Below, in pieces: positions 21,659 to 33,545 of a stretch of DNA of 64,000 nt. The translations under genes were made by a program, and so were the position numbers. The stretch lies in the NCBI GenBank assembly GCA_021018815.1, contig JAITYX010000090.1:1825501-1889500 (forward strand), read 5' to 3'. Below the pieces are notes generated by a model. The model had not been told where the DNA came from. It searched no databases and saw only the letters and a list, made by a program, of their open reading frames with translations. Positions within the stretch are counted from its first letter, which is position 1. The number at the start of each line of letters is the position of its first letter. This DNA is from Talinum fruticosum. Its lineage: Eukaryota > Streptophyta > Magnoliopsida > Caryophyllales > Talinaceae.

Positions 21659-24600
21659 ATGAATGGTGAATTGCCAAATGTGAAGAAGTGGATGATTTTG
21701 TACCCTGTGTACATCAATTCAAAGAAGACAATTGCTGATGGGCGTCGAATTAGCGCTTCCAAAGCCTGCGAAAACCCTAATGTCATCGAGATTGGGGATT
21801 GTTGCAAGCATCTTAATGTTCCCTTTGTTGTTGAGGTTTATTTTTTCCTAATCAATCTCTTTTATTTTATGCTCGTATTTTCTTTTTTAAAATTGGGGTT
21901 TGTTTAATTTTGTTGTGATTTATGATCTCCAGCCAGACAAAGCGTATCCCAGAGATTTCATGCAAAGAGGAAGGGTTAGAGTGCTGCTAAAAGGAGATGA
22001 TGGAACCTTGGTGAACCCTGAGATTCCCTCAAGTAAGAAATTTGCCCCTTTATGGCTTTTCATGTTTTATTGATATTCCCCATGCCTTGCAAAAGCGGAA
22101 ACTACACTGGGAATTGTATGTTTTACTGATATGCTCATTGTGTTGTTTCGTTTGCATTATAATTTTGTGGCCCCTAAATCATTTTGCCAGCATCGACCTG
22201 GGTCAATTAGATGTTTATTTTTTGGGAAATGGATTTTTGATTTATTGAACGAGTGTGCTCTGTTGATTACCTGCTAAACATCCACTGGGGCAGAGACGCA
22301 TTGGGGATGTTACCCTTTTGCTAGTTCACTCTATGACATGAGATTGACATCTAATGTGACTTACTTAGATGAGTTTTTGATTGGATTCTTAGAATATTTA
22401 GGGGAGATGGCTATTTGCGATGAATGCTGTATTTTTTGTGGAATGCTTATCTCAATCTTCGAGGTATATTGAGGTTTCGGTATTTGTAAGTGCCAGAACC
22501 AATCAGTGACTTTTTAACATACTATCCTAGCAATGGTTCTTTCTTTTGACTTTGGCTTCTAGATTTTATGCTGTCTTGCTGTTCTTCTGCTTGATTTTAT
22601 GTGCCAAGTATGTAGAGTTTTGTGTTTCAGGTGTTTGAAGTCCCAGTTTTAGGCTCTAAATATTTAGAGTCTATTTAATGTTACTGTGTTTGTCTGCTTT
22701 TTGACCCCATCCCCCAAACCGGGAAGCTTATACCAATGTTTTGAAGCTACCTTTTGGAATGACCCATTTCTGAATTAAAAGGTCTAGCAACACTGCGGAT
22801 AATTTATACCAACTATCTAATTATCTACGTGCAACTTGTCGCATCTCAAAGCCAAAAATGGATGTTTAGTATTGCTCATCCATGTCTAACCAGCCATTCA
22901 TTTGTTTTTGTTTGTGAGTTTTCAATTTCCCTTGCCAGCTTCAAAGTTTAAAAACCAGCAATAGTAGCCGTAGTTTTACATTAACTATCTGCACATGTAT
23001 GTGCAATTTGTAAAATCTCAATACCAGAACCAACGCACTGTCTCACTGAAATGTTTGACAACTTTGATTGAGTTTTATTTCCTTTTACTACGTATCTTGA
23101 CTTTGATGTCTCCATGAACAATCCTAGGTGGGTTCTAGACAGTTATTAAATTTGTCTAATGCACATTATTTAATTTTTTTACCTGTGGCATTCACTGTGA
23201 TTTATTACTCCCGTTCCCCTAGAAAAATAAAAAAACTTCATGCCTCTTTTTCCTTGTCTTTTTCCTGATCCAATTTTTGCTAATGACTTAAAGCCTGCCC
23301 TTGATAATCATTGTTTACTTGTTCAGTGCTTAGACTGGAACTAGTGATGCTTTGCCATCAGCCTCTTCTTGCCCATTGCTACTTTTAGGGGAACCTCAAG
23401 ATATAAAATGTACCTTGATATGTGGTTGATAGAGCGCACACCTCTTAAGAGCCACCTTGGTTTAGGTGAGGGGGAACCTCAAAATATAGAACGTACCGTG
23501 ATATGTGATTGATAGAGGGCACACCTTTAAGAGCCACCTTGGTTTAAGTGATGATTGGATTGAATATGCTGGGCAGAACAATAACATTCAGCTCCTAAGC
23601 AAACCACTTTAAAACCATGCTACGCCGTTTTGGTCAATCAGTTTTTATGGGTGGGCGTCATGTCTTTTTGCGAAACTTCTCCTAGCAAGCTCTTGATGTT
23701 TAATCCGAAGAAGTTTTCAGATTTATGTTTGCATCCTTTTCCTCATAAATATCACTAACGCTTTTCTAATGCTATGTCATATGACCTTGAGAATGTGGGG
23801 TTCAACCTGGAAATAGATTGTAGTTTCTATCATCAAATTCTATATTCATGCCATAATTGCATTGCCCAAATTCAGACATGGTCACATGGGTGTGGGAACT
23901 CCTCATCTCACATACGTAAAATTTAAAATTAATTGGCCAAGAAAATATGATGCAGACACAAATCTCATAACCATGGAGGCTTGAACATTGTTGCAATCCC
24001 TAGTTGTAAATTTCCTAACCCTCATTACTTGGTCTAGCTTGTGAGTTTTGATCTTTTGGCTTTTTTATTGCATAGAGTTCATGACCCTTAAATGCCTCTA
24101 GAAAATCTATGGAATTCTTAAAGCTAACCAACCACCTAGATGTTTGTTTGGTTGTTTCCTTCTTTGTGCTACGTAATGGTTGGACTTTTTTGATGTTTTC
24201 TAAGAAAACAGTTGCCAGAAAGGCTGTCAGTACTTACCCAATAAGATTGTGTCTCTCTTTGCTTTCGTCAAGCATCTTTCATATATCAACTTGTTTGTGT
24301 TGCTCTAACATAAACAGATAAGATTATTATGCACATCAGTGATGCCATAGTTATAAATCTGGAGTTTGGCAAGCAAAGCTACCTTTCAACTTCAAATAGT
24401 TTCTGGAGGCTATTCATGCTATACCTGGTGATCAGTTATCCACATTTCATGTGCCTTACTGTAGGTTGATGTTTCTGTGCTTGAGAAGGGATATAGTGGA
24501 ACACTTCAAAGATGAATATGAATTTCGAAACATACATATAGCCCACTTTGTAACAGAAAACATGCCATACCTAGTTTTATTATTCTTATTTCTCGTAAGA

Positions 24601-27600
24601 GAGTGCAAGATTTGCCCCTTATTTACCCATTTCCCTAGTGTCCAAATCATGAGGTTGCTACTGGGATAAATATTCACCTCAACAGGAGTTCAAGCTAGAA
24701 AATCTAAAAAAGCAGAATCCAAAATCTCAAAAATCGAATATCCTAGACAATTATTGGGTCTGTCTTTACTTATTAATTTCATGACCGGTGAATGGCATTC
24801 TCTTTCTGTCATTACCACCCTGTGAAACCTTGAGGCATGACCCTTGAATGCAATAAAGCCTGTATGATGTGCCGCTACTCCTGGCTTCACGAAACATAGT
24901 TCTTGCTGGATCCAACAAGGTAGTAAATCCACCACAGCAACTCTCACTGCTCAATTCCCTCCTCTGCCCCATTCCCCTAACTGCTTGCATCAAAGTTCAC
25001 CTTCCATGTGCCTGAATCCATAGGCCTTGAAATGTGGTAGTGGAAGCATGTTCTGTTGAGGATCTTGCTTTGAACGAAAGAAACTTTCATGAGCTTAAGA
25101 CATAGACGTTCCAATTCACGTTCCCAAAGGTAAATCAACTTTTCACCTTCCAGCACTTCCAGTGGTTGCAAGACAGGCATTAGAGGGTCAGCTCCGCGTG
25201 TTCACCACTCTGTTTCCTTTCCTAGTTTCCTTGGCTGAAAGGCCCTAAACTACTACTCTTCACATCCGTGAGCATCATGCCACATCCCAAAATTCGGAAT
25301 ACATTGAGATATATTGAACTTGTCATAAATACGAAGTCGGAAATATTCCAATTAAATAGCTTGTTTTTGGAAGAAACTTTTATCTTCCACAAATTCTTAA
25401 TTTAGATCTCTCAATACTTCTTTTTGCCATTGTTGTGATGCATATTCTACCTTAGTATAAGTGATAAGCCAATCTAAATGTGAAGTTCTCATGTACCGTA
25501 AAATACCAACAAAACTTGTCGTGTTTCTATCTTGGTGCGAAGGTGTCCTGAGGATCAAACCAACATCAATCGAGAGGAAAACCTTTTTGCCCAAAAGTCT
25601 CTAGCCACTCCCCTAGGTTACACTCAAATAAATTTACATTGCTCACATCCAAGGGTCATTATCTTTAAATAAGAATAAGATGAGGTACCAAATTACTGTC
25701 CTAAATTTCCAAGTAGTTGCTTTAACCCATTTGTAATGACATTTCGGGCACATTCGCCAAGTGTAATTAGGGCGTCGTCTAAGCTTTCCCTCAATGGCAT
25801 AAGAGTTTGTATAATACTCGTACATCCAACAATCTCCCAATGAATGGGTTTTTGTCCTCAAGAAGGCGCCAAACTTGCATTGGTGTACTGCATAGTGATT
25901 GAATCTATGTCTTGAAAATGTAAACCACCTTTCTCCTCCTTTGTGAGACATACCTTTCCCACCAAATGGATCTTTGTGTTCCCATTCCAATCTAACTAAA
26001 ATCAGTTGATAAGAAATTAGATGGGTGGAATGAAACCTGCAATTGGTTACTCCGAACCTTTCATGACACATTTAGGATGAAGCTTTAAAGAGAAGGCAAA
26101 TGACTCAATGCACCTCAACATCTTATGTATCACTACTACTTTAAAGCCTAGACCAAAGCATTACCTTTTTGTGGAATTCGCTTGTTCTCACATAGGGATG
26201 GCAATGGGGCTGGTCGAGGCCAAGGAGTGCTCTCCCGTCCCCGTTCCCATTTTGAGGGGAGAGATTGGTCCCAGACTCCTACCCGGCAGATCCGGATCTT
26301 TAGGACCGTTCATCGGTCCAGGACCGAACCGAAATGGGCCTGAACTGAAGATCGATTAACAAACAAATCAAGACCGAGGACTAGATCGATTAGGTCGGTC
26401 CAAGACTGGACCGGAACTGGACCGAAAATGTAGGACTATTTTGATTGTTGTTTTTTATTTTTTTGGTGCTCCCTTCTTTATTATTTCAATTAGCATTGGT
26501 ATTCTTAGGGGAAGTCTAGTAGCCACATCTTCCTCCCTGTTCATCATCAAAATCATCAAATTAGAAATTTGGTTTTGTCAAAGAGAGAGAAGATGAGAGA
26601 GAAAAGAAAGGCAGACCATGAGGGCGAAGAGAAATATCATGGAGGGCATTGGAAGCAAGGTCGAGCCGAGAAGTAGCAGTGCTAATGTTGCGGAGGTTGT
26701 CGTGAAGAAAGTTTACTTCAAGATCTCCGTTAATTTTCCCTGCCCCACACTCATCTTCTCCATCTCTGCAGCTCTTACCGCCGTCCCCTATGCCATTGTT
26801 ACTTGCTGCTGCTCCTCTAGCCCCCCAAAGTCCGACCCCTCGCTGTCTCTCTCACATAGCCATAGGCACTCAGTCACTCCCTTCTCCCCTTTCTAGGTGG
26901 GCGCTTACCACTCTTTTAGTTTTAAAGATAAATTCTTTTGAAATTTCAAAGATAAGTGCTGAGCCGTGGGGATGTTTGAGACATCCCAAATGTGAGATTC
27001 AACCCACTTTTTCTCCTCTTTGTTTCCATTTTTGGGTTTCTTTGATCTGGGTTTTGAAGTGTGGAAATCAGAGTGCTCTGAAATCAAATTGAAATTGAAA
27101 AGCCCTCTCTCCTCTGCCTCGATCTGGGTTTTGGCGACTGAGGCCGCAGACAGAGAGACAAGAAGCTCATTCCTAGTTTTAATAACTCCAACACAAAAAT
27201 ACCAAAAAACCCTAGTTTTAATCGGTCTTCGGTTCGGACTAGTGGACTAAACTAGACCGGACCAAAGACCGAATAACAAAAATTTCAGTACCGAGGACTG
27301 GACCCAACTCTATCGGTCCGGTCCGGACCGATCCATGCTGGTCTTCAGTCCGGTCCAAAATCAGACCAAATAATACACGGGGCTCTGACGGGTACCGCAA
27401 AATTGTGCATAAATGTTAAACCAAAATAAAAAGCAAGCAATTTCAGACCAAAGGAAACTCAAACAAACCCATAATTATGGAACAATTCATTATTTCAAAA
27501 GCAATTTGTGGACAATCTGGACAACTATTGCTAAATTGCACAATCAACAGGAAAAAAAGTGAAAGGGAAGTAAACATGGTTGGTTGAGACCATGTCGTGC

Positions 27601-29678
27601 CTCGACGACATGTTAGCAAGGCTGGAGCGACAGAGATAGTGCCAGTTTCAGTGGTGGTTATTTGAGCAAGAGAAAGAGTGTGAGAGCTGGACAAGAACCG
27701 AGCCACCACTTCTTGAGATTTCCATGACAAGTATAGTGAGACTTTGGGTGATTAAGAGGTGAACATCTCTTGGCTGGAATGCACGGAGATGGAGGAGAAG
27801 AATTCTCTTCTTGTTTGAGAATTGTTAGTAGCCCCCTGGAGTACCCACTTGAGAGAGTACCCACTTGAGAGGGGAACAGCTGGGAAGGGGTTGGGTGGTC
27901 GGGAGTTGTGTTACTTTTATATGTAGGGTTTGGAAATTGCATAGCTATGAAAAAAATATCCTTCACGGTTTATATTAATATATATATGCAAACATATAAA
28001 AAGAATCTAAAAAAGGGGGAAGGGGACGGGGAACGGGGAACGGGGAAAAATTCATCCCTGTCCTCGTCCTTGCCAGGGATAAGTTTTTCTCCCCGTCCCT
28101 GTTTGGGGCGGAGATTTTCCGTACCCCTGACGGTCATGTTGCCATACCTATCCTCACATCTTGCTCATATCAGGTTTTATTGCCTTTGACCATTTGTACT
28201 TCAAAATGCATGGAATAGAAGATCTTACCTGCCACTTGAATATTATCGGTGATAAGTCTTACTAAAAGCACTCTGTGACTTTGATGAACTTTTCCCCAAT
28301 GCAATCACTTAGTAATCATCATGATTACTAATTTATAAATCACATTTATAAGCTTATATGTCTAAAATCCCCCTAACAATCAGCTTTGACTTCTCCAAAA
28401 TGAGTATGTGGTTCGGTTTCTTCAGAATAGGACTTCCATTAAGAATAACAGGCAGTGCCTAATATCGTAGCTCTTCCATTCTCCAAAACTTCCAAAAGGA
28501 AAAGGCATTCAGGCCACCAAGTTCAGGAGCCTGCCTCACAAGGATGCTTTATTTTGGGGATTTCATGAAGTTCCTCGTTTGAGTAAGGAGCACATAGCAC
28601 ATATCGTTCTTCTTGTTTTGATGAACCATTCTAATATCTGCTCAAGTGCTGGGGGATTTGGAAAGAGGAATAGCCCTTGAAATAGTTTATGACTATCCTC
28701 TCTGACCTACCAGAGTTGGATTGCAGCGTTCTCAATGCATCATCTGGCCTGGAGAAGTGGTTAACCATCCTCGCACAAAAGCCCGACAATGAGACCACCT
28801 AGAGTTTGAAATATGTTGTTCAATCAAGCAGCAGTAGAATTGAGACCATATAACCTTCATTTGAGGTTTGTTTTAAATGTGACTGTCTCAGTTTCAAAAA
28901 TATGCCACAAAAGAAATAAGTGGTTGAGCTATACAAGGGTTCCAAAGAGAACATTAGAGTGTCTCATACAAGAAGTCACACCTTTTCTCTAACAGTGTCA
29001 AGAGTCGTATGTTGGCATGTTTGAATATTTGTGTTGAGCGCTTGGTGAACAGTCTATGCAGGTGGTTGGTTATGGATTAGTTATCTTTCAAAGATTAACA
29101 ATTACATAGAGAGGTTAAGGGCCTGTTTTTTAAATCTCAAGTTGGCCTGTTCTTTTCAGTTTAAATGCTATGGATTTCAGATTTCTACTTGTTTCTCTAG
29201 ATTTCTGTAGATTGCTCCATATTTTAATTCTGAATAAGATAAATTGGAACCGAAAGGAACTAGCGTTTTTGGTGAAAAGAACATGCCCTGCAAAAAGAAC
29301 CAGCCCTGATTACAGGTACTCAAAAAGAACTGTACTTGGAAAGGCACTCAAAAAAAATGAGTTTGGTTTCTTGTAATGAAGATTTTATAGGTTTTTAAGA
29401 CATCTTTGTCGCTTATAGTTTGCAGTTACCAATCCATTATAGTCTTGATTACAGATTGCCATGTGATTGTGATTTCTCCAGCCATACTCTTGAGTGATTG
29501 TGAGTGCATCAAGTGATGTGATTGTGTATCCTCTCACTCTTGCACCCATGCCTTCATAACCATTCTGTCTTTGCTTCCCTGCGTACTTTATGTTTTTCCG
29601 AACACAGCTTTATGGTTGAGTGCTAATATGATTCTGGTTAGCAATGCGTTCCTATGACAGTATTATATTTCAACAGTT

Positions 29679-29715
<37 letters not shown>

Positions 29716-30615
29716 CCTTTGTCTTGACCCTTGAACAAGATGGATGGTCAGGTGTGATGGCTTGAATATTGTCTTATGAAGTATGATACTGCCAAATTGT
29801 CTTGATGCAAAACGCCACTATAGGAAATTAGAGATATTAATTGATGTATGTGCAAACTGCAAAGCCACTGCAGTCTGTTTTCTATCAACTGTTTCTTGGT
29901 TATTCCATTAAACACAAGAAATTGATTTATGTGTTCTGTGTTAGCTGGAAATAACTTTAATCTGGAATTGAATGGAAAACGGAACCAATGACCTATTCAC
30001 TCTGCTCTCTCTAAAGCATAGGCTCTTACTTCAGGGTACCATGCGAACATAATGTGTCATTTGTGTGCCTTTATGGAGGCAGAGGGAGGTGGGCCTGGCT
30101 GGCAGGATGCTTTCAGTGGGATTTTTGTTCCATGCTTTATGAAATTTGTTGGGTTGTTTTTCCATTCTTTATGGATAAGTAAAATATGATGAAATCTGTT
30201 TCATTGTTGCCAACTTATGCTGGTATTTTGGCTTGTTCCTTTGTCTATTTCTTGGAGAATTCTGTGGTTTGAAATCTTTGAGTGGATTCCTTAGATTGTG
30301 TTTTTGAAGGTGTGGGGAGCTTGTGCACTCTAAAATCACTGTTACCTGCTGAATTTTTTTGTTCAGCCGAAACTTTCTGTAAAGATAAAATGAACAAGCC
30401 ATTATCTTGTTCCCTTTGAAAAACTACCTCATTATAAATTCTAATTTCTGTTTCCTTTCTTTTTCAACCGCAACACAGAAAAACATTTGATGTTGCGGAT
30501 TGCAGAATTGGTACCGCGTCACCATGGGAGAACTAAAAACAGGAACCGGCCGCCAGCTCAAGCAATGCCCCTGCTAAATCTGGTAAGGGTGGCAGAAAGA
30601 AGAAATAGGGATTAA
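21659..30615 (+). CDS. SRP19: Signal recognition particle 19 kDa subunit (SRP19), frame shifted near its end
   Basis: SRP19 binds the SRP RNA and helps assemble the particle that targets ribosomes to the ER. Exons are 21659-21835 (59 codons), 21933-22032 and 30479-30615. The product reads ELPNVKKWMILYPVYINSKK, GRRISASKACENP, then KAYPRDFMQRGRVRVLLKG and KKHLMLRIAELVPRHHGRTK, all close to plant SRP19. The expected lysine-rich tail (EPAASSSNAPAKSGKGGRK, stop at 30606) is intact but lies in another frame. A five-A run at 30535-30539 appears one base short. As written, the protein ends at 30613-30615 with an unrelated basic tail, about 137 aa in all. The last intron is 8.4 kb and holds a LINE and a hAT element. 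The start ATG matches the family N-terminus. Confidence 0.85.
22033..24689 (+). other. 5' part of SRP19 intron 2
   Basis: Ordinary intron sequence follows the donor AA|GTAAGAAA. The only structure seen is an 82-bp tandem duplication at 23389-23552. Open frames here have no family features. Confidence 0.6.
23389..23552. repeat. Two tandem copies of an 82-bp unit
   Basis: Both copies run GGGGAACCTCAA to CCACCTTGGTTTA and differ at about eight positions. It is a recent local duplication inside SRP19 intron 2. Confidence 0.9.
24690..26110 (-). mobile_element. LINE remnant, minus strand, in SRP19 intron 2
   Basis: Minus-strand frames read RRPNYTWRMC, TTWKFRTVI and FKDNDPWM (26071-25643), matching the plant LINE block usually written as PSYTWRS, WxxGxG and DPW. 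These are followed by GTWKVNFDAS at about 25000, the opening strand of the plant LINE RNase H domain. Several frame breaks and stops show decay. The reverse-transcriptase core is not recognisable here. It may have continued beyond 26110 before the hAT element inserted. Confidence 0.65.
26193..28150. mobile_element. Non-autonomous hAT-type element, 1958 bp
   Basis: The ends are TAGGGATGGCAA and the complement TTGCCATACCTA, resembling the Ac-type TAGGGATGAAA end. The flanking 8 bp are TTCTCACA (26185-26192) and TCCTCACA (28151-28158), a one-mismatch target-site duplication of the length hAT transposases make. Subterminal CCCCGTCCC/GGGGAACGGGG sequence is present at both sides. Inside, GGACCG/CGGTCC-rich blocks at 26290-26430 and 27230-27365 may be a second nested element. 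No transposase frame was seen. Confidence 0.75.
28151..30478 (+). other. 3' part of SRP19 intron 2
   Basis: No gene was recognised. It contains an (AT)n tract at 29683-29712. The first kilobase may include more decayed LINE sequence, but I could not confirm a motif. The acceptor CAACACAG ends at 30478. Confidence 0.5.
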
Positions 30616-33180
30616 CTTCCCTTGTTTGGGATACCTTGTTACCCTTGGTTGTTATTGTTTTAGACAGAAATGTTGAAATCATAGAATGTCACCGTGTGGG
30701 GAAAGGACTGTGATTGATTTAAATTTAGCATTTTCCTTTCTCTTTAGCATATCTCAAATGACACCCTCCGGGTTTTTTTTTTTTTTTTTTTTGGGTTCTT
30801 TTGGTTAACAGCGGAGTTTCTGCAATGCTTATGTGCACAATGCACATGGAGATTTTATTGGGTTGTAATCTGTATAGACTCGGCAAAAGCCGAATGTTGA
30901 CCTATATTTATATAGAACCAGAATAGGTTAACTTGAATTTGGTCTGAGTTTAATTTGGCCAAACCAAATTTACTTGCAGAACTTATGATTGATGTTGCTT
31001 GCAATTTGTATTCCAGTCGTTATGACCCGCAATTTATTCAACCAGAATATCAACAGGTTTTAACGCTACTTGAACTAAAATTCACTATTTGAAATAGATT
31101 ATAGAAAAAATTCGATCAACTTGATTTAGCAAGATTTTTTTTTTTCATTTGAAAGAAAAAAAACGAGTAAGAAGGAAAAATAGTAAAAAGTTAAAAAAAT
31201 TTCTCTCTTGTTTGAAGTTGAGAAAAAAAAAAAAAGAAAAAAATACAAGGATGGAGGGACCATTGTCGAAGAATTCGTCGACGAGGTAGACCCTATTTGG
31301 CAATCGATTGTTAACTGTTGGTACGTTTGTATTACATCGCTTAATTTAGTTGTTTCCATTAGTCTGTTTGAAAAAAATGTGTTTGGTAAAATTAGATATT
31401 TCTAGCAAAGTTGTTTGGTGAAATTTTATTTATGTCTATAGTTTAATTTCATTAACTAATTTACACATTATAATTAATTGTATTCCATATTCATTTTTCT
31501 TCTTAAAACTAATTAAAAATTATGTGATATATAAAATTACATTTATACTTTCTATACAATTTTAATTATGTATATCTTTTGAAGTTTATTTTAATCATAT
31601 ATTTTACATATATATGACAAAATTATTTATTTATTATGATAGACTAAATTATTTGTCAAAATATAAAAATATTAAAATAAAAAAATATTAATTTAAATAT
31701 TTATAATCACCCTCTACTATTTTTCCAAAAGTGGAAAAATATGACAAAAAAAACCTCACATAAGTGTAATTTCAATGGCAATTAGCATAATTTCACCAAA
31801 ATGTGAAGGATAATATGGTAACTTCAAGTATTAATGTGAAGGATAATATGAACAAAAAAATTATTTATAAGCTCTTTCAAAAAGTTACTCTGTGGAACTT
31901 TTTGTAAAAGAGATTTTTGGGTCAAAAAGTTATTCTAAAAGTTATTTATCAAACACGCCCTTTATTTTTTGACCCAGTCAAATAGTTAAAAAGCTTTATA
32001 GAGGTAAAAAGTTATTTACCAAACACCCGGTAATAAAAGGAGCAACACGGGGGCCTTGACTAAGGGAATTCAGAGTGGGGCAATGGACATTCATGAAATT
32101 TTCCTCAACTTGCCTTACTTTTTAGTGAGGAAAATTTGATCACTTGTTTTTAGAACTCTTTCCATCAGATTTTGTTTCATATTTTGTTTCCTTTGTGATT
32201 TTCTGCAAATCAAACACAAGAAAAAACACACTTTCTAAATTATTTTGTTTCCATTAAATTTTCTTAAAATCAAATGAAACTAAAGAGTAATTTATTTATC
32301 CGATCAAGTTTCTTATTGTGTGTGATTTACTATATTTTTTTTTTTGAAGATCGTGATTTACTATAGGTGCTAATACATACTTAAAAACAATTACATTAGG
32401 AGTAAAACTCTCCTATCATAGTTTTGTTTTATTTACAAGATTTGAACTCAAAATCTTAATTAAAGAAAAAGGTATTAAAGTCATTTAAACTGACATATAT
32501 TCACAATGGGATGTTCCATGCTTTCTTGAAATTATTTTATTTCCCACTTATCAATATGTAAAGTATTCTGTTTACTCAGTTTTAGATGTTGTCCTATTTT
32601 CAAGTGTACTGAGCATGTGTCATTTACATTCTTCTATCTGTTAATAAAAAGATTATAAGAAATTTAATAAAGCTAGAAACATACAAATTTTTTTATATAA
32701 AATTTCATTAAATTTAGGAAAATAATTGAAAAATGACAACTATTCATTCTTATAGGTACAACATTTCTGTGACATTTGAATTAGAGCACTCTATCGTAAT
32801 TGTATGTTATTTTAAGTTTTTAACCCTCAAATATGCAGGTGTAGGATACACTTGATTGGTGTTAAAATTGATTTTTCGATTCAAAAAAGCGTTGAGGACA
32901 ATTGGAAACAAAAAATAATAGCAATGGTTTTCAGTTAGTATAGCCGGCAAACTTATAAAAGTCAGTATATAGATCAATCTTGGGTTCAACTACATTTTGT
33001 CTGTATTTGAGTTTCTTAAAACAGAAAAATTATTTTGTCTATAGTTTCCTGAGAATAAAGTTTTTTGGAGCAAGAAAAATATAAAATCTGCATCTCCTTA
33101 GGTTTCATTGCTTGAGTAATTTGTTGCTACATCTTTTCTGTGAGATAAAATCTGCAAAACAGGCGTAAAAAAGTATTTGG
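30616..33180. other. Intergenic DNA between SRP19 and the AFB duplicate
   Basis: The SRP19 3' UTR is followed by a T-run (30772-30792) and AT-rich DNA. At 31920-32030 repeated AAAAAGTTATTTA and CAAACAC motifs look like ends of a decayed MITE. No gene was recognised. Confidence 0.5.
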
Positions 33181-33545
33181 GGCTAATTCCTGATATCCGA
33201 CAAAAGTTTAGAGCTCTAAAGTTTCAGACCACCTGCAAGTCTCGCAGCAAACATATCTGTGTAATGTGAACATTGAAGACTAAGTTAGATAGCCACCCAT
33301 AGGCGCCGAAGATTTGGGCAGTGACCGAGAAGCTGAGCAAGTCCATTGCATTGTAAAGTCGCCAAGCTCACATTCAAAAATGTCAGCCCCGAGCAAGCAG
33401 GATATAGAAGAGGCAGATACATTGAATTAGCCTCCCATAAATCAGAGAGTGTGTGAAGACCCCTGTAGTTGTTAAATACACTTCCAAGCAACACAGGCAT
33501 CTTATTGACAAACAGTTGCCCAGTGAGAGATGACTTGGGTATCAA
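33180..33545 (-). pseudogene. Partial duplicate of AFB exon 2 and its following intron
   Basis: Minus-strand 33490-33290 reads [18 protein letters not shown], then [14 protein letters not shown] and LGHCPNLRRLWV. It matches the end of exon 2 of the gene at 35660-39780 with a few substitutions. The similarity continues past the splice donor into intron sequence (33180-33285 against 36600-37115), so it is a genomic duplication and not a retrocopy. Upstream of 33490 the similarity stops abruptly. No F-box or other exons are attached, so it cannot encode a receptor. Confidence 0.85.

Noticed and set aside
24456..24677. Open frames on both strands in SRP19 intron 2 as LINE sequence
   Set aside because: No LINE motif could be matched with confidence, so the LINE call starts at 24690.
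26618..27092. Possible captured gene in the hAT element
   Set aside because: The frames are short, lack splice partners and show no recognisable domain.
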